Assembly (NCBI GenBank): GCA_965194535.1
Contig: OZ239145.1
Span: 682,001-746,000, forward strand
DNA: 64,000 nucleotides
Reading direction: 5' to 3'
Origin: Verrucolacustris abundans
GTDB lineage: Bacteria > Verrucomicrobiota > Verrucomicrobiia > Methylacidiphilales > Verrucolacustridaceae
Part shown: positions 40,474 through 50,266 of the stretch, piece after piece
How the letters are laid out: each line of letters begins with the position of its first letter
Position numbering within the stretch: the stretch's first letter is position 1
Notes under the pieces: generated by a model
What the model was told of the DNA's origin: nothing
Databases searched by the model: none
The model's input: the letters and a program-made list of their open reading frames with translations, nothing else
Made by a program: the position numbers and the translations under genes

Positions 40474-43400
40474 TTGAACAAACCAACGAACAAATTTTGG
40501 CAAAATCTCCTGCCGATTCTCCTTTCGGTGGTTGGTCTGTTCGCGGGTGGTTCAATGGGTCATGCGGCGGCTACTGCTAATATCGATTTTTCAAGTGCGA
40601 GTGGTTATAATACTGCTACTGCCTCTTTAGTTGGCCAAGATGGTTGGTTGGCGTACGGAGCAACTCTCAAGACAACTTCGCCGGTCAAGGTAACCCCTGA
40701 TGGTGCGGTTTTGGCTGCCGTTGCAGGTCAGAGCGTCTACAAACAGTACAATCCCTATCAATTTACGGATGCTAAAGGGCGAGTATTTGTTAGGCTGGAT
40801 ATTAAAGTTACTGCTGCATCGGTCGCTGGTACTGACTTTTTTATAATCCACCGTGAGCTTGATAATACTGTTGGGAATACGTTCGGACAAATCGGTGGCA
40901 AACGGTATTTCAGGACTTATATTAAATCTCAAGGTACAGGTTATGTGATAGGATGGAATCCTAACGATGCGACGGGAATAACGTACGATACGACAGAGCG
41001 GGCATTTGGGCAAACATACACAATTTTGATACGGTACGATGCTATATCGGGGACAACCGCCAATGATGTCAGTTACATAATGGTAGATCCTAATTGGAAT
41101 GCAGACACCACTTCTCTGCCTTGGATTTCAGCGTTAACGAGATCGGATTGGATTGGCGGAGCTCTCAATGAATTCAGTTCTAGTTTAAGCTCCGGAGGTA
41201 CGCCAGCTCGGTCGCCCGGATATTTGGGTTTTGCTCTCAAGCAGTCTGCTTCGCATGCTCTTACAGTTCGCAAAATCGCGCTAGGAGACACCTTGGGGGA
41301 TGTCGGGATTCTTCCATCCGCCCCTCCGAACGCTCCTACGTCTTCAGCGGCAACTTCTCCCGGGACAGGTGGTTTTACCGCGAACTGGACCGCCGACTCG
41401 AACGCCGCTGGCTACTATTTGGATGTGGCCACCGACAGTGGATTCACATCTTTTGTTGCCGGATATAATGGAAAGGATGTCGGAGCTGTTGTTTTCTCTT
41501 CAGTAACTGGATCCTTTACAGCTGGCACAACCCTCTACTACCGCGTGCGGGCGTATAATCCTGCTGGGAGCAGCACGGATTCTGCAACGCAAGAAGTGGT
41601 CATCACTGCTGCCCCAGTGGTCTCGGTTCCCACCGTCACCAATAGCGCGACGAGTGGCACGGTAACGTGGACCAGTGGCCCAGATTGGATCCCGAACAAT
41701 CCGGTCAGTGCCAGCAATGCGACGGTTACCTTCAATGGGGTTCTGGACGGTGTTTTAACTGCAAGCAACGACACCGCATCTCCCTTTGTGTTGAACTCTT
41801 TGGTCTTCGCGAAAAGCGGGGCAGGAACGAACGACATTACGGGTGGCGTACTGCAGTTGACCAACAATGGAACGACCAATCCTACGATTACCTTTATTAA
41901 CAACACCACCTACCAAAGAGTCAGCGCTCCTATTCAGCTCGATACAAATGTGACGGTCAGCCAACCAGGCAGCACTGCCTCCAACTCGATCTTGGCGGGA
42001 GTGATAAGTGGGGTGGGAGGTCTGACCAAAGGTGGCGCAGGCTATGTGTACCTGACCCAGACGAACAACAGTTTTGGTGGGCCAGTAACGATTGGAAATG
42101 GAACATTGGTTCCTGAGAATATCGGAGTGGCCGGACAGAATAGTTCCCTAGGCACGAACGGGGCGATCACCTTGGGTGGAAGTGGTTTGCCGGGGACACT
42201 GCGTTGGGGCTCTGGCTCAGTGACCAACGAAGCCACAGACAAGACGTTTGCTCTTGGTGGAGGCACGGGTGGGGGAACGATCGATGTTCGCGGAATCAAC
42301 AGTCTCCTGACCTTAAACGGAGCGATCGATATGGGAACAAATGCTGCCCTTCGCACCTTTACATTTACTGGGGAAGGTGGGGCTACGGTGAATGGTTTAA
42401 TCTCCGGAACCAACTCGACTAGTTTGAGAGTCAATGGTAGCAAGAGCCGGACCGTAATCCTGGCCAACGCGGGCAACAGTTTTAATGGACCAGTCACCAT
42501 CGATGGAAATATTGCTAATCAGTCTTATAGGGTCCAAGTTGCAAGCATCGGGAATGCCGGTTTGAACAGTCCGTTGGGTAAGAACGCAACGATCAACATC
42601 GGTTCGACTGTTTCTAATTCCTTTAACTTTCTCGTATGGTCTAACAACTTGCCGGAGACCACAGACAAAATCATCAATCTGGCGGGTGCGGTTGGCGGGC
42701 ATGCGTTGATCAATAACAAAGGGTCGGCCTTGCTTAAGTTCACGACAGGCCTGACGGCAACGGGAGCTGGAGCCAAAACCTTGTATGCCGATCAGGACGA
42801 TGCAAATGGGGTGACCGAGTTCGCGGGCGAAATTCCAAATAGTTCGGGCGGCACGACGGCACTGAATAAGAATGGACCTGGTGCTCTAATCCTGTCGGCG
42901 GCCAACACATTCACGGGGGGTTTCACTTTGAAGGGTGGAACGTTGGAGTTGCGAAACGCCCAAAGTTTGGCGGCCGGGAATGCTTTGACAGTTCCCACCA
43001 ATGCTACTCTGTTTCCGCGTGTAAAGGTGGCCTATGTCGGAGCGGGGTCGGATTTGGGAAATCTTACCTTAGGAGCAGATGCAACGATTGATTTGGGAAC
43101 CGATAGCACAGCTGAGATTCGGTTTAGTTCGGCCACAGGGTGGACTGCCGCAAAGATCCTGACCGTTGCAAACAGCACGGGCGGGGGGAAAATGTATATC
43201 CTTAGCCCTGCCGGAGTAGATCTGGCCCAGATTACGTCTCTGGAAAATCCAACTTGGCCCGCTTCGCTTGATGCGAACGGGTTGTTGACCTTCACAGCCC
43301 CCGCTCCAGTCAATACCGCTCCCACAATTACTTCTGGCGGGGCATTTAGTGTTCCTGAAAACAGCTCGGCGGTGACCACGGTGACAGCGACCGATGCAGA

Positions 43401-43989
43401 GCCGAATCCGCTGACCTACTCAATCGCTTCTGGTGCCGATGCCGATAAGTTCTCGATTGATTCGGCGACAGGAATTCTGACCTTTGTGTCGGCCCCTGAT
43501 TTTGAAAGTCCAACGGATGTGGGTACCGATAACGTCTACAATCTTACTGTAGTCGTAAGCGATGGTCTATTAACTGCGACGAAGGACCTTGCCGTTACGG
43601 TGACGGATGTTGTGGAGGGAACTACCTTAAATTCCTGGTTGGCGGGAACAACCGGTTCCGACGCGCTGTTGCTGCAGTACGCATTTGGTGCGGTTTCGCC
43701 TACTCAGCCCTTGTCCCGAGTTTATTTACCGCAAGGGAGTGTTTCGGGAGGCAACCTTGTCCTCACCTACTATGTCCGCCAAGGTGCACTTGGACTAAAT
43801 GTGGTTCCTGAGGTGAGTGAAAATCTCGCTGGGGTAGGAGCTGGTTTTGCTCCTTCTGTTACCATCATCGACACGCCACATGAAACCATCCAGGTTGGAG
43901 GCGTTGACCTTCAGCGCAGAACCGCAAGTGTTCTAGTAGAGACTGGAAAGCCAAAAAAATTCCTGCATCTCAAAGTAACACAAGACTAA
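40474..43989 (+). CDS. Giant multidomain surface protein with a KKFLxLKV-type C-terminus
   Basis: 1171 residues, TTG start with an AAGGAGG site. After the signal peptide come: a LamG-like beta-sandwich (about 30-275, ANIDFSSASG ... QDGWLAYG ... FVRLDIKVTAASVAGTDFF); an FN3 domain (about 285-380); autotransporter-associated beta-strand repeats (about 390-940); a cadherin-like domain (about 950-1045, SVPENSSAVTTVTATDAEPN); and the C-terminal module (about 1050-1171: LLQYAFGAVSP ... VLVETGKPKKFLHLKVTQD). The LamG-like, repeat, cadherin and C-terminal parts recur in the next gene, with stretches of near-identity at DNA level. The binding and structural domains and lack of any catalytic motif suggest an adhesin or matrix protein. 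The stop is one base before the next start. Confidence 0.86.
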   Translation: MNKPTNKFWQNLLPILLSVVGLFAGGSMGHAAATANIDFSSASGYNTATASLVGQDGWLAYGATLKTTSPVKVTPDGAVLAAVAGQSVYKQYNPYQFTDAKGRVFVRLDIKVTAASVAGTDFFIIHRELDNTVGNTFGQIGGKRYFRTYIKSQGTGYVIGWNPNDATGITYDTTERAFGQTYTILIRYDAISGTTANDVSYIMVDPNWNADTTSLPWISALTRSDWIGGALNEFSSSLSSGGTPARSPGYLGFALKQSASHALTVRKIALGDTLGDVGILPSAPPNAPTSSAATSPGTGGFTANWTADSNAAGYYLDVATDSGFTSFVAGYNGKDVGAVVFSSVTGSFTAGTTLYYRVRAYNPAGSSTDSATQEVVITAAPVVSVPTVTNSATSGTVTWTSGPDWIPNNPVSASNATVTFNGVLDGVLTASNDTASPFVLNSLVFAKSGAGTNDITGGVLQLTNNGTTNPTITFINNTTYQRVSAPIQLDTNVTVSQPGSTASNSILAGVISGVGGLTKGGAGYVYLTQTNNSFGGPVTIGNGTLVPENIGVAGQNSSLGTNGAITLGGSGLPGTLRWGSGSVTNEATDKTFALGGGTGGGTIDVRGINSLLTLNGAIDMGTNAALRTFTFTGEGGATVNGLISGTNSTSLRVNGSKSRTVILANAGNSFNGPVTIDGNIANQSYRVQVASIGNAGLNSPLGKNATINIGSTVSNSFNFLVWSNNLPETTDKIINLAGAVGGHALINNKGSALLKFTTGLTATGAGAKTLYADQDDANGVTEFAGEIPNSSGGTTALNKNGPGALILSAANTFTGGFTLKGGTLELRNAQSLAAGNALTVPTNATLFPRVKVAYVGAGSDLGNLTLGADATIDLGTDSTAEIRFSSATGWTAAKILTVANSTGGGKMYILSPAGVDLAQITSLENPTWPASLDANGLLTFTAPAPVNTAPTITSGGAFSVPENSSAVTTVTATDAEPNPLTYSIASGADADKFSIDSATGILTFVSAPDFESPTDVGTDNVYNLTVVVSDGLLTATKDLAVTVTDVVEGTTLNSWLAGTTGSDALLLQYAFGAVSPTQPLSRVYLPQGSVSGGNLVLTYYVRQGALGLNVVPEVSENLAGVGAGFAPSVTIIDTPHETIQVGGVDLQRRTASVLVETGKPKKFLHLKVTQD
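42790..43008 (+). repeat. 219-bp segment closely matching 48842-49060
   Basis: The two segments have the same length without gaps. The first 90 bp differ at only about three positions and similarity declines downstream. It encodes DDANGVTEFAGEIPNSSGG and the following repeat in both giant proteins. This is a sign of tandem gene duplication with later conversion. Confidence 0.82.
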
Positions 43990-43990
43990 T

Positions 43991-46900
43991 GTGAAAAAAA
44001 ACCACACTCCTCCTTTGAGGAGATGTGCCTTTTCCTGTTGGCGAGTTTGGTTCGCTTTGGTTTTGCTGCTTCCCGCGTTGGGTCGAGCTGATCTGATTAT
44101 TTCTCAAGTCTATGAGGGCTCGAACTCCGATAGGTATATCGAGGTTGCAAACACCGGAACTAGTTCGGTCGACCTGGCGGGATACAAGATTGGGATCTGG
44201 AAAAAAACAAGGACAACTGGGGACGGCACGACGGACGGAATTACGCCTACTTACGGAGCCCTTTCGGGGAGTCTTGCGGCCGGTGCTTCTCGAGTCTTTA
44301 AGAATTCTGCAGCCAGTAACCCTAGTTATGCCAATACATCAGCTACGGCGAACGTAGCCGTGAATTTCGATGGGAATGATGCTATTGCTCTGGTTAGTAA
44401 CGCGGATGTGATTCTTGATCTATTCGGGGTTGGGATTAACAACAGGGATCAGAACTTCTCGCGAAAACCTTCTGCCAAAACAGCGTCTAATTTCTTTAAT
44501 CCGGCGGACTGGACATCGTCAGCCTTTTCGGTGGCGGACGGGGCCACGGCCGCAAGCGGGGATTATTTGGGGAGCTATTTCTTTGATGCCTCGGTTCCCA
44601 CTCTCGTGGCGGATCCAACTACAATCAGCGACCTGAGTGCTATCTTAGGAACGGCCTCCGCCTCTCGCAGCTATACGATTGCCGGAACCAATTTGATCCA
44701 GGCGGTGACGGTGACTGTTTCCACTGCTGACCTTCAGATCAGCACCAATCCAAGCAGTGGATATGCTTCTACGCTGACTTTCACTCCTCAAGGGGGAGGT
44801 CTCTCGCAGGTTGTATACGTTCGGATTGTCTCTTCGGCCAAGGAGGGGGTGGTGACGGGGACAATTAATCATCTCTCCGGCTCGGCTACGTTCGGACTGG
44901 CTGTCAGTGGTCGTGTTATTTCCTCTGCTTCGAAAGCGGGACTCCGTCCAGGGATGAAATATTCCGTCCCGAGTCAGGGCTTTGTCGAGAAGCCCTCGGG
45001 AGAGGTTGTGACCATAATCCAAGACACATCAGGCTCTATTTCCACATTGCAGGGACTGATTGACAGTGCTCGGGTAAACCAACCCGACCATTTTCTTCTC
45101 ATCCGCCTTCGTGCCAACACTACGTACCCCATCTTGGGGGCACCGTTGATTTTGGGCACGAGAATGAGTTTATCAGGATTCGGCACCACCTTCGCTGCTG
45201 GGGCAACCACCACGGCAGGAAGCCTGGTACGGATTTCACCCGGTTCCACCCTGGTATCGATCGACCGATTGACCTTGGAGGGTGCGGGAAAAAATCTGTA
45301 CGGAATTGAGGGAGCTGGTGTGAGTCGCGTAAACGTGGATCGAGTCACAGTCAGGGATACCGGGCTCTCAGGGATTTTTCTTCAAGGTCTTGGGTCTACC
45401 GTTTTCAACAATGAAATGACCGTCACTCGTTGCACTGTCCGAGGGGTGGTCAACGCCCCTGGCATCCATTTTCAGCAGGCGACCCAAGGAGTGGTGATGG
45501 AGAACGAGTCCTTTAACAATGGCACGGGAATCCTTCTGGAAAATGCGGACCACTGTTTGGTGGTCAATAATCGGCTTGAATATAACGCGACAGAAGGAGT
45601 CTGCCTGCAGGACTCGAAAAGCGCAAAAGTTGCTAGCAATCTACTTCTGGGAAATCCCATCGGAGTTGGAACAAGGGGTGCGTCTACAACCACCTCATCA
45701 GCGCACTTTATTTTTCGTAATGACATTCAATCTGCCACGATTGGAATATCTCTGGGCCAATCCAAGGACACCCTCTATGGAAATAATATTGCAGCAGGAG
45801 TAAGTATCCCCCTGAGCTTTTCATCCGGAGCAGTGAATCGGGTGATCCAAGTGGGGTCTGCCATCTCCGCACCCCTCCAGGAATACTTCTATCCTCCGAC
45901 CGCATTGAATTGGCATACAGCGGCGGTAAAAAATGGGCAAGATAGGATAGATGTTTCTACTAGTGCGACGACCCTCTCGGAGATCCAAGCCGCCTACAAT
46001 TCAGCTCGGATGAGCCAACCGGGGCGGGTGACAGTGCTACGTTTGACTGCCCCAATCATAACGGGGGATCAGCCGTTAGTGCTTCAAGGGGACACTTGCA
46101 TAGTTTTGGAGGGTAGGATCAACCTGTCGCCCGGAGTGACTGCATTTCAGGCATCCGGTACTACGAGTGCCCCTTTGGGCTTTATTAGTATTTCGGGAGG
46201 TACAATCGATGGGCAGAACACCACGGGACGCAGTGGGATGATTTTTACGAACTGCTCAAAAGTGTTGGTTGAAGGTGTCAATCTCGTCAATTTTGGATCC
46301 AAAGCTACGAGGGTAACTGGATCAGATGTGATCCTATTCGCTGGTTGTAAGGATCCATGCATCGTCGATTCCTCCACAATTTCCGGCGGGGCGGCGCGAG
46401 GGATCTGGACCAAAGGAATCACGGGAAGCTCACTTTCGGGCATGCTTTTCTTGGATAACGTCATCTCAGATGTGAACATGGACGGAATCGATTTTGACAC
46501 AGCGACTTCGTCCTCGTCCGCATTCTACAATCTGTCTCAGAACAATATCCGGTATGGAGTGTTTGTAGAGGAGGGGGCTAAAAATGTTCAGGTCGTGGGG
46601 AATACCTGCAGTGGTAACGACATCGGGATCAATGTGTATTCGTATGCTGTTGGCGCGACGGAGCAAAATACCCTAGTGGCCAATGTCCTGTCGGCCAATC
46701 GTCGGGGACTTCGTTTTGGAGCGGCAGATCCTGAGCCTAGTACGGGGATTCTTACGCGGAACAATTTTGCATTTAATAACCGAATTCAGAATACGACAAC
46801 TCTCGGGGCCGTTGATGCCCAGCTAGACGGAGTGGAAAACTACGTGAGTCAAAATGTTCTTTCCGCCAATATCCTCGATTACGGAAGTTTGAGTAGCGCA

Positions 46901-49900
46901 GTCCTTCTAAATAGCCCAAGTTCAGCAGCACTTGGTGTAGATAATGCCGCCCATGCGAATGTGGACTTTGGTTCAGGCTATCTGGATGGGAATCTATTGG
47001 GCCAAGAGGGCTGGTCGGTTTATGGGACAGGATCCAGTGGACCTGTTGCTGTGCGAGGGGGAGTGGTTGAGTTGGGATCAGGAAGTAACTATCAGTCGGT
47101 TTTTAAAACAATTTCTCCATATCAGTTTGGAGAGGCAGCCTCGGTTTATGTTCGTCTCGATCTTCAGGTGCAAAGTGCATCGGTTACTGGAAACGATTTC
47201 TTTTTCATCACAAGGGAAACCGACTCGCTTACGGGCCAGCCGGTAGGGAAAAACTATTTTCGTCTTTATGTTCGCGCGGCTGGCTCTGGATTTCAAATCG
47301 GCTGGAATCCCCATGCGGAGACGGGGGCAACGGTGAACCCTGCCGTTCCGACCTATGCAGATACAATCTTTGAGCTGAATACCGATTATCAGCTGGTTCT
47401 TCGTTGCGACTCAACTGCCGCACGTAATAATGACGACACATTTCTCTATGTGAATCCTCTCCGTGCGGATGCGACGCCTCTTTTGTCTCGTACGACGTGG
47501 GTGGGTAACACGGACGAATTCAGTGCCTCCACATCCACGGGCACAAATCGGGTCGGCGGTTTCCTGAATCTCGTTCTACGACAACCGGCCAATACCCCCA
47601 CCATCTCCATGAAGGTGAAAAATATTGTGGTGGCATCGGCCGCGAAGGATGTTGGTCTGGATTGGGTTAGTGAAGTAGTTCCAACCTCAACTATTGCGGG
47701 AGCCTTTGCCAATAACAGCTCCAACGGAATTACCACTTGGCAGGGAGGACCCGGTTGGACGCCAACGAATCCTATCGGCGGATCCACTACGACAATCATT
47801 TTTAATGGGATTCTGAGTGGAGCATTAACCGCAAACAATGATTCCCCAGGAAACTTCATACTGAACGCACTCAGCAACTCGATTACAGGTGCAGGAAGTT
47901 TGACCTATACTGGTGGCACTTTCCGGTTTGTCGCAAACGGCAACACCAACCCCACGTTGACCTTTGCGAACAATGCCTTGGTGCAAACCTTCAGCAATGA
48001 CATCCAGGTCGATGCTGAGTTGAAAGTGAGCCAAGCGGGTTCAACTGCACTGAACTCGATTCTGGCTGGTCCGATCAGTGGCGTGGGGGGGATGAACAAG
48101 AGTGGGACTGGAACTGTATTGATTACGCGCAATGACAACACGTTTGAAGGGGTGGCTACAGTGGGTGCAGGTCAGTTGAACGTTTTAAATCTTGGAAATG
48201 CCGGTTCACCGAGCTCTTTGGGTAGGAATTCAACCATCTTCTTGGGTGGGGGAAGTGCCACAGGTACCTTGCGCTGGGAATCAGTGGCATCGGAGACGTC
48301 GGATAAATCGATTGTCCTGAGTGGTTCGACAGGTGGTGGAACCTTGGACGTGCGCGGAACAGCCAATATTCTGACTCTTGATGGTCCGATCAACACAGGA
48401 ACAAATGCTGGTACCCGAACCTTTACATTGACCGGGCAGGGTGGAACTACGGTCAATGGTCTGATTTCTGGAAACGCTAGCTTACGAGTGAACGGGAGTG
48501 CGGCCCGCACCGTGACTTTGGCGAATGCGAACAACAGTTTCGGTGGGCCGGTTACAATTGACGGAAATCTAAGCGGTGCATCTTACAAGGTTCAGGTGGC
48601 AAGCATCGGCAATACTGGTTTGAACAGTCCGCTGGGAACGAATAGGACGATCAATATTGGGACGACGAACAATGCTTTCAACTTCCTTGTATGGTCGAAT
48701 AGCGTGGCGGAGACGACCGATAAGACGATCAATCTGGCAGGAACGGTCGGACCGGCTTTGATAGTCAACAAGGGGCCGGTGTTGCTCAAGTTCACAGCCC
48801 CTGTAACGGCAACAGGAGTTGGAACAAAAACTTTCTACAACGATCAGGACGATGCAAATGGGGTGACCGAGTTCGCGGGGGAAATTCCAAATAGTTCCGG
48901 CGGAACGACGGCACTGAATAAGAATGGACCAGGTACTCTGATCCTTTCTACGGCCAACACATTCACGGGCGGTTTCATTCTCAAGGGTGGAACGTTGGAG
49001 CTGAGGAACGCCCAAGGTTTGGCGACAGGGAACATTTTGACAGTTCCCACTAATGCTACTGTGTTGCCACGGGTGAAGGTGGCTTATGCCGGAGCGGGAC
49101 CGAATCTGGGGAATCTTCTTGTCTTAACCAATGCGTCGATTGACCTCGGGACCAATCCTAGTTCGCAGATCCGTTTTGCCTCAGCCACAAACTGGACGAA
49201 TGCCAATATCATCCTGACCATCACAAATAGTTCTCGAGGTGGACAGCTATATATTACGAACACTAACGGGGTAGCGCTGAATCAGATTAAGTCGGCAGAG
49301 AATACTAATGCATCAGCCAGTTTGAATTCGGCGGGTCTATTGACCTTCATAAATCCCGTGCCAGCGAATTCGAGGCCCGTAGTTACTGGAGCTCAATCTT
49401 TTTCTGTTTCTGAAAATGTTCCCTTTGCGACAACGGTAGGCGCGGTGGTGGCTACGGATGCGGACGCTAATTCGGCTTTGTCAGGTTGGGCGATTGTATC
49501 GGGAAATACGGGCGGAGTCTTCGCCATCAACTCTGCGACTGGGCAAATTACTGTGGTGGGAGCACTGAACTTTGAGGGAGCGGCATCATACGCATTGGGG
49601 GTTACCGTTTCTGATGGCACGGAGACTAGTGCAGTGGGAACTGTAATTATCTCCGTAACTGACGTATCCGAGTACTCAGATTTCTTTGGTAGCTCAAGTC
49701 CGACTGCCGATGACAATGGGGATGGAATTTCAAACTTGATGGCTTATGCCTTGGGGGCAACGAGTCCGAGTTCGGTAGTGGTTCCTCCTGGACTCAATAC
49801 TGCGGACCCAACGAAACTTACGATTACAGCGCTCATCAGGATCAATGATCCAAAAGTTAGTGTGGTGGGTGAATATGGTCTAACACTCGGCACCTGGGAA

Positions 49901-50041
49901 ACGGCTTCGCCTATCGCGGGTGTAGATAGTAGTAATCAAGCAGGGGCGGTGGCAGGAGTGACCCAAAGGCAGGACTTCAGCGTCCTACGCGCACCAGATC
50001 CCAAAAAGTTTCTTCATCTCAAAGCTATGCAGAGCCAGTAG
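43991..50041 (+). CDS. 2016-residue mosaic surface protein (LTD, two beta-helices, LamG-like, beta-strand repeats, cadherin-like)
   Basis: GTG start one base after the previous stop, signal peptide about 18-34 (WFALVLLLPALGRA). Modules: lamin-tail-like domain (about 35-200, LIISQVYEGSNSDRYIEVAN); a two-part beta-helix region (about 320-980) with the same start blocks (LIDSARVNQPDHFLLIRL; AYNSARMSQPGRVTVLRL) and closing features (SANRRGLRFGAADP, NYVSQNVLSANI) as the beta-helix protein at 34328; a LamG-like domain (about 985-1215); autotransporter-type beta-strand repeats; a cadherin-like domain (SVSENVPFATTVGAVVATDA); and the C-terminal module (ADDNGDGISNLMAYALGA ... PDPKKFLHLKAMQSQ). It looks like a fusion of a 34328-type beta-helix protein with a 40474-type protein. 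The likely role is surface attachment or glycan binding. No catalytic site is recognised. Confidence 0.87.
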   Translation: MKKNHTPPLRRCAFSCWRVWFALVLLLPALGRADLIISQVYEGSNSDRYIEVANTGTSSVDLAGYKIGIWKKTRTTGDGTTDGITPTYGALSGSLAAGASRVFKNSAASNPSYANTSATANVAVNFDGNDAIALVSNADVILDLFGVGINNRDQNFSRKPSAKTASNFFNPADWTSSAFSVADGATAASGDYLGSYFFDASVPTLVADPTTISDLSAILGTASASRSYTIAGTNLIQAVTVTVSTADLQISTNPSSGYASTLTFTPQGGGLSQVVYVRIVSSAKEGVVTGTINHLSGSATFGLAVSGRVISSASKAGLRPGMKYSVPSQGFVEKPSGEVVTIIQDTSGSISTLQGLIDSARVNQPDHFLLIRLRANTTYPILGAPLILGTRMSLSGFGTTFAAGATTTAGSLVRISPGSTLVSIDRLTLEGAGKNLYGIEGAGVSRVNVDRVTVRDTGLSGIFLQGLGSTVFNNEMTVTRCTVRGVVNAPGIHFQQATQGVVMENESFNNGTGILLENADHCLVVNNRLEYNATEGVCLQDSKSAKVASNLLLGNPIGVGTRGASTTTSSAHFIFRNDIQSATIGISLGQSKDTLYGNNIAAGVSIPLSFSSGAVNRVIQVGSAISAPLQEYFYPPTALNWHTAAVKNGQDRIDVSTSATTLSEIQAAYNSARMSQPGRVTVLRLTAPIITGDQPLVLQGDTCIVLEGRINLSPGVTAFQASGTTSAPLGFISISGGTIDGQNTTGRSGMIFTNCSKVLVEGVNLVNFGSKATRVTGSDVILFAGCKDPCIVDSSTISGGAARGIWTKGITGSSLSGMLFLDNVISDVNMDGIDFDTATSSSSAFYNLSQNNIRYGVFVEEGAKNVQVVGNTCSGNDIGINVYSYAVGATEQNTLVANVLSANRRGLRFGAADPEPSTGILTRNNFAFNNRIQNTTTLGAVDAQLDGVENYVSQNVLSANILDYGSLSSAVLLNSPSSAALGVDNAAHANVDFGSGYLDGNLLGQEGWSVYGTGSSGPVAVRGGVVELGSGSNYQSVFKTISPYQFGEAASVYVRLDLQVQSASVTGNDFFFITRETDSLTGQPVGKNYFRLYVRAAGSGFQIGWNPHAETGATVNPAVPTYADTIFELNTDYQLVLRCDSTAARNNDDTFLYVNPLRADATPLLSRTTWVGNTDEFSASTSTGTNRVGGFLNLVLRQPANTPTISMKVKNIVVASAAKDVGLDWVSEVVPTSTIAGAFANNSSNGITTWQGGPGWTPTNPIGGSTTTIIFNGILSGALTANNDSPGNFILNALSNSITGAGSLTYTGGTFRFVANGNTNPTLTFANNALVQTFSNDIQVDAELKVSQAGSTALNSILAGPISGVGGMNKSGTGTVLITRNDNTFEGVATVGAGQLNVLNLGNAGSPSSLGRNSTIFLGGGSATGTLRWESVASETSDKSIVLSGSTGGGTLDVRGTANILTLDGPINTGTNAGTRTFTLTGQGGTTVNGLISGNASLRVNGSAARTVTLANANNSFGGPVTIDGNLSGASYKVQVASIGNTGLNSPLGTNRTINIGTTNNAFNFLVWSNSVAETTDKTINLAGTVGPALIVNKGPVLLKFTAPVTATGVGTKTFYNDQDDANGVTEFAGEIPNSSGGTTALNKNGPGTLILSTANTFTGGFILKGGTLELRNAQGLATGNILTVPTNATVLPRVKVAYAGAGPNLGNLLVLTNASIDLGTNPSSQIRFASATNWTNANIILTITNSSRGGQLYITNTNGVALNQIKSAENTNASASLNSAGLLTFINPVPANSRPVVTGAQSFSVSENVPFATTVGAVVATDADANSALSGWAIVSGNTGGVFAINSATGQITVVGALNFEGAASYALGVTVSDGTETSAVGTVIISVTDVSEYSDFFGSSSPTADDNGDGISNLMAYALGATSPSSVVVPPGLNTADPTKLTITALIRINDPKVSVVGEYGLTLGTWETASPIAGVDSSNQAGAVAGVTQRQDFSVLRAPDPKKFLHLKAMQSQ
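48842..49060 (+). repeat. 219-bp partner of the segment at 42790-43008
   Basis: Ungapped, near-identical partner in the neighbouring giant gene; see the other entry. Confidence 0.82.
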
Positions 50042-50266
50042 ATGGATACGGAGTAAGTAGGAAGTTTGAAAAACGGATAAACAAATTCGGACAAGGTCCT
50101 AAAAGCTTTATTGCCGTGAATTGCTAGTGGAACATGGCAGCCTGGCTGAATCGTAAGTACATAATAAACAATAATATAAGAATAATTATAATATTAAATT
50201 ATATAGGGGGATGGAGATATATTTATATGATTGAAAACGATCATATAAAAGCTAGGATGAAATTCG
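50042..50266. promoter_or_regulatory. Promoter/leader region of the rhamnose operon
   Basis: 225 bp, very AT-rich from 50156 to 50215. TATAAT occurs at 50187-50192, but no TTGACA-like -35 is at the usual distance. AGGA at 50256-50259 is a modest ribosome-binding site for the regulator gene. A perfect inverted repeat lies between these two elements (separate entry). Confidence 0.5.
50222..50249. promoter_or_regulatory. Candidate operator: perfect 10-bp inverted repeat before the DeoR-family gene
   Basis: TTTATATGAT and its exact reverse complement ATCATATAAA are separated by eight bases (TGAAAACG). The repeat ends 17 bases before the ATG of the DeoR-family regulator gene and lies about 30 bp downstream of the TATAAT. 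This position suits autoregulation by a dimeric repressor acting as a block to transcription. Alternatively it could fold as an RNA hairpin in the leader. Confidence 0.55.
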
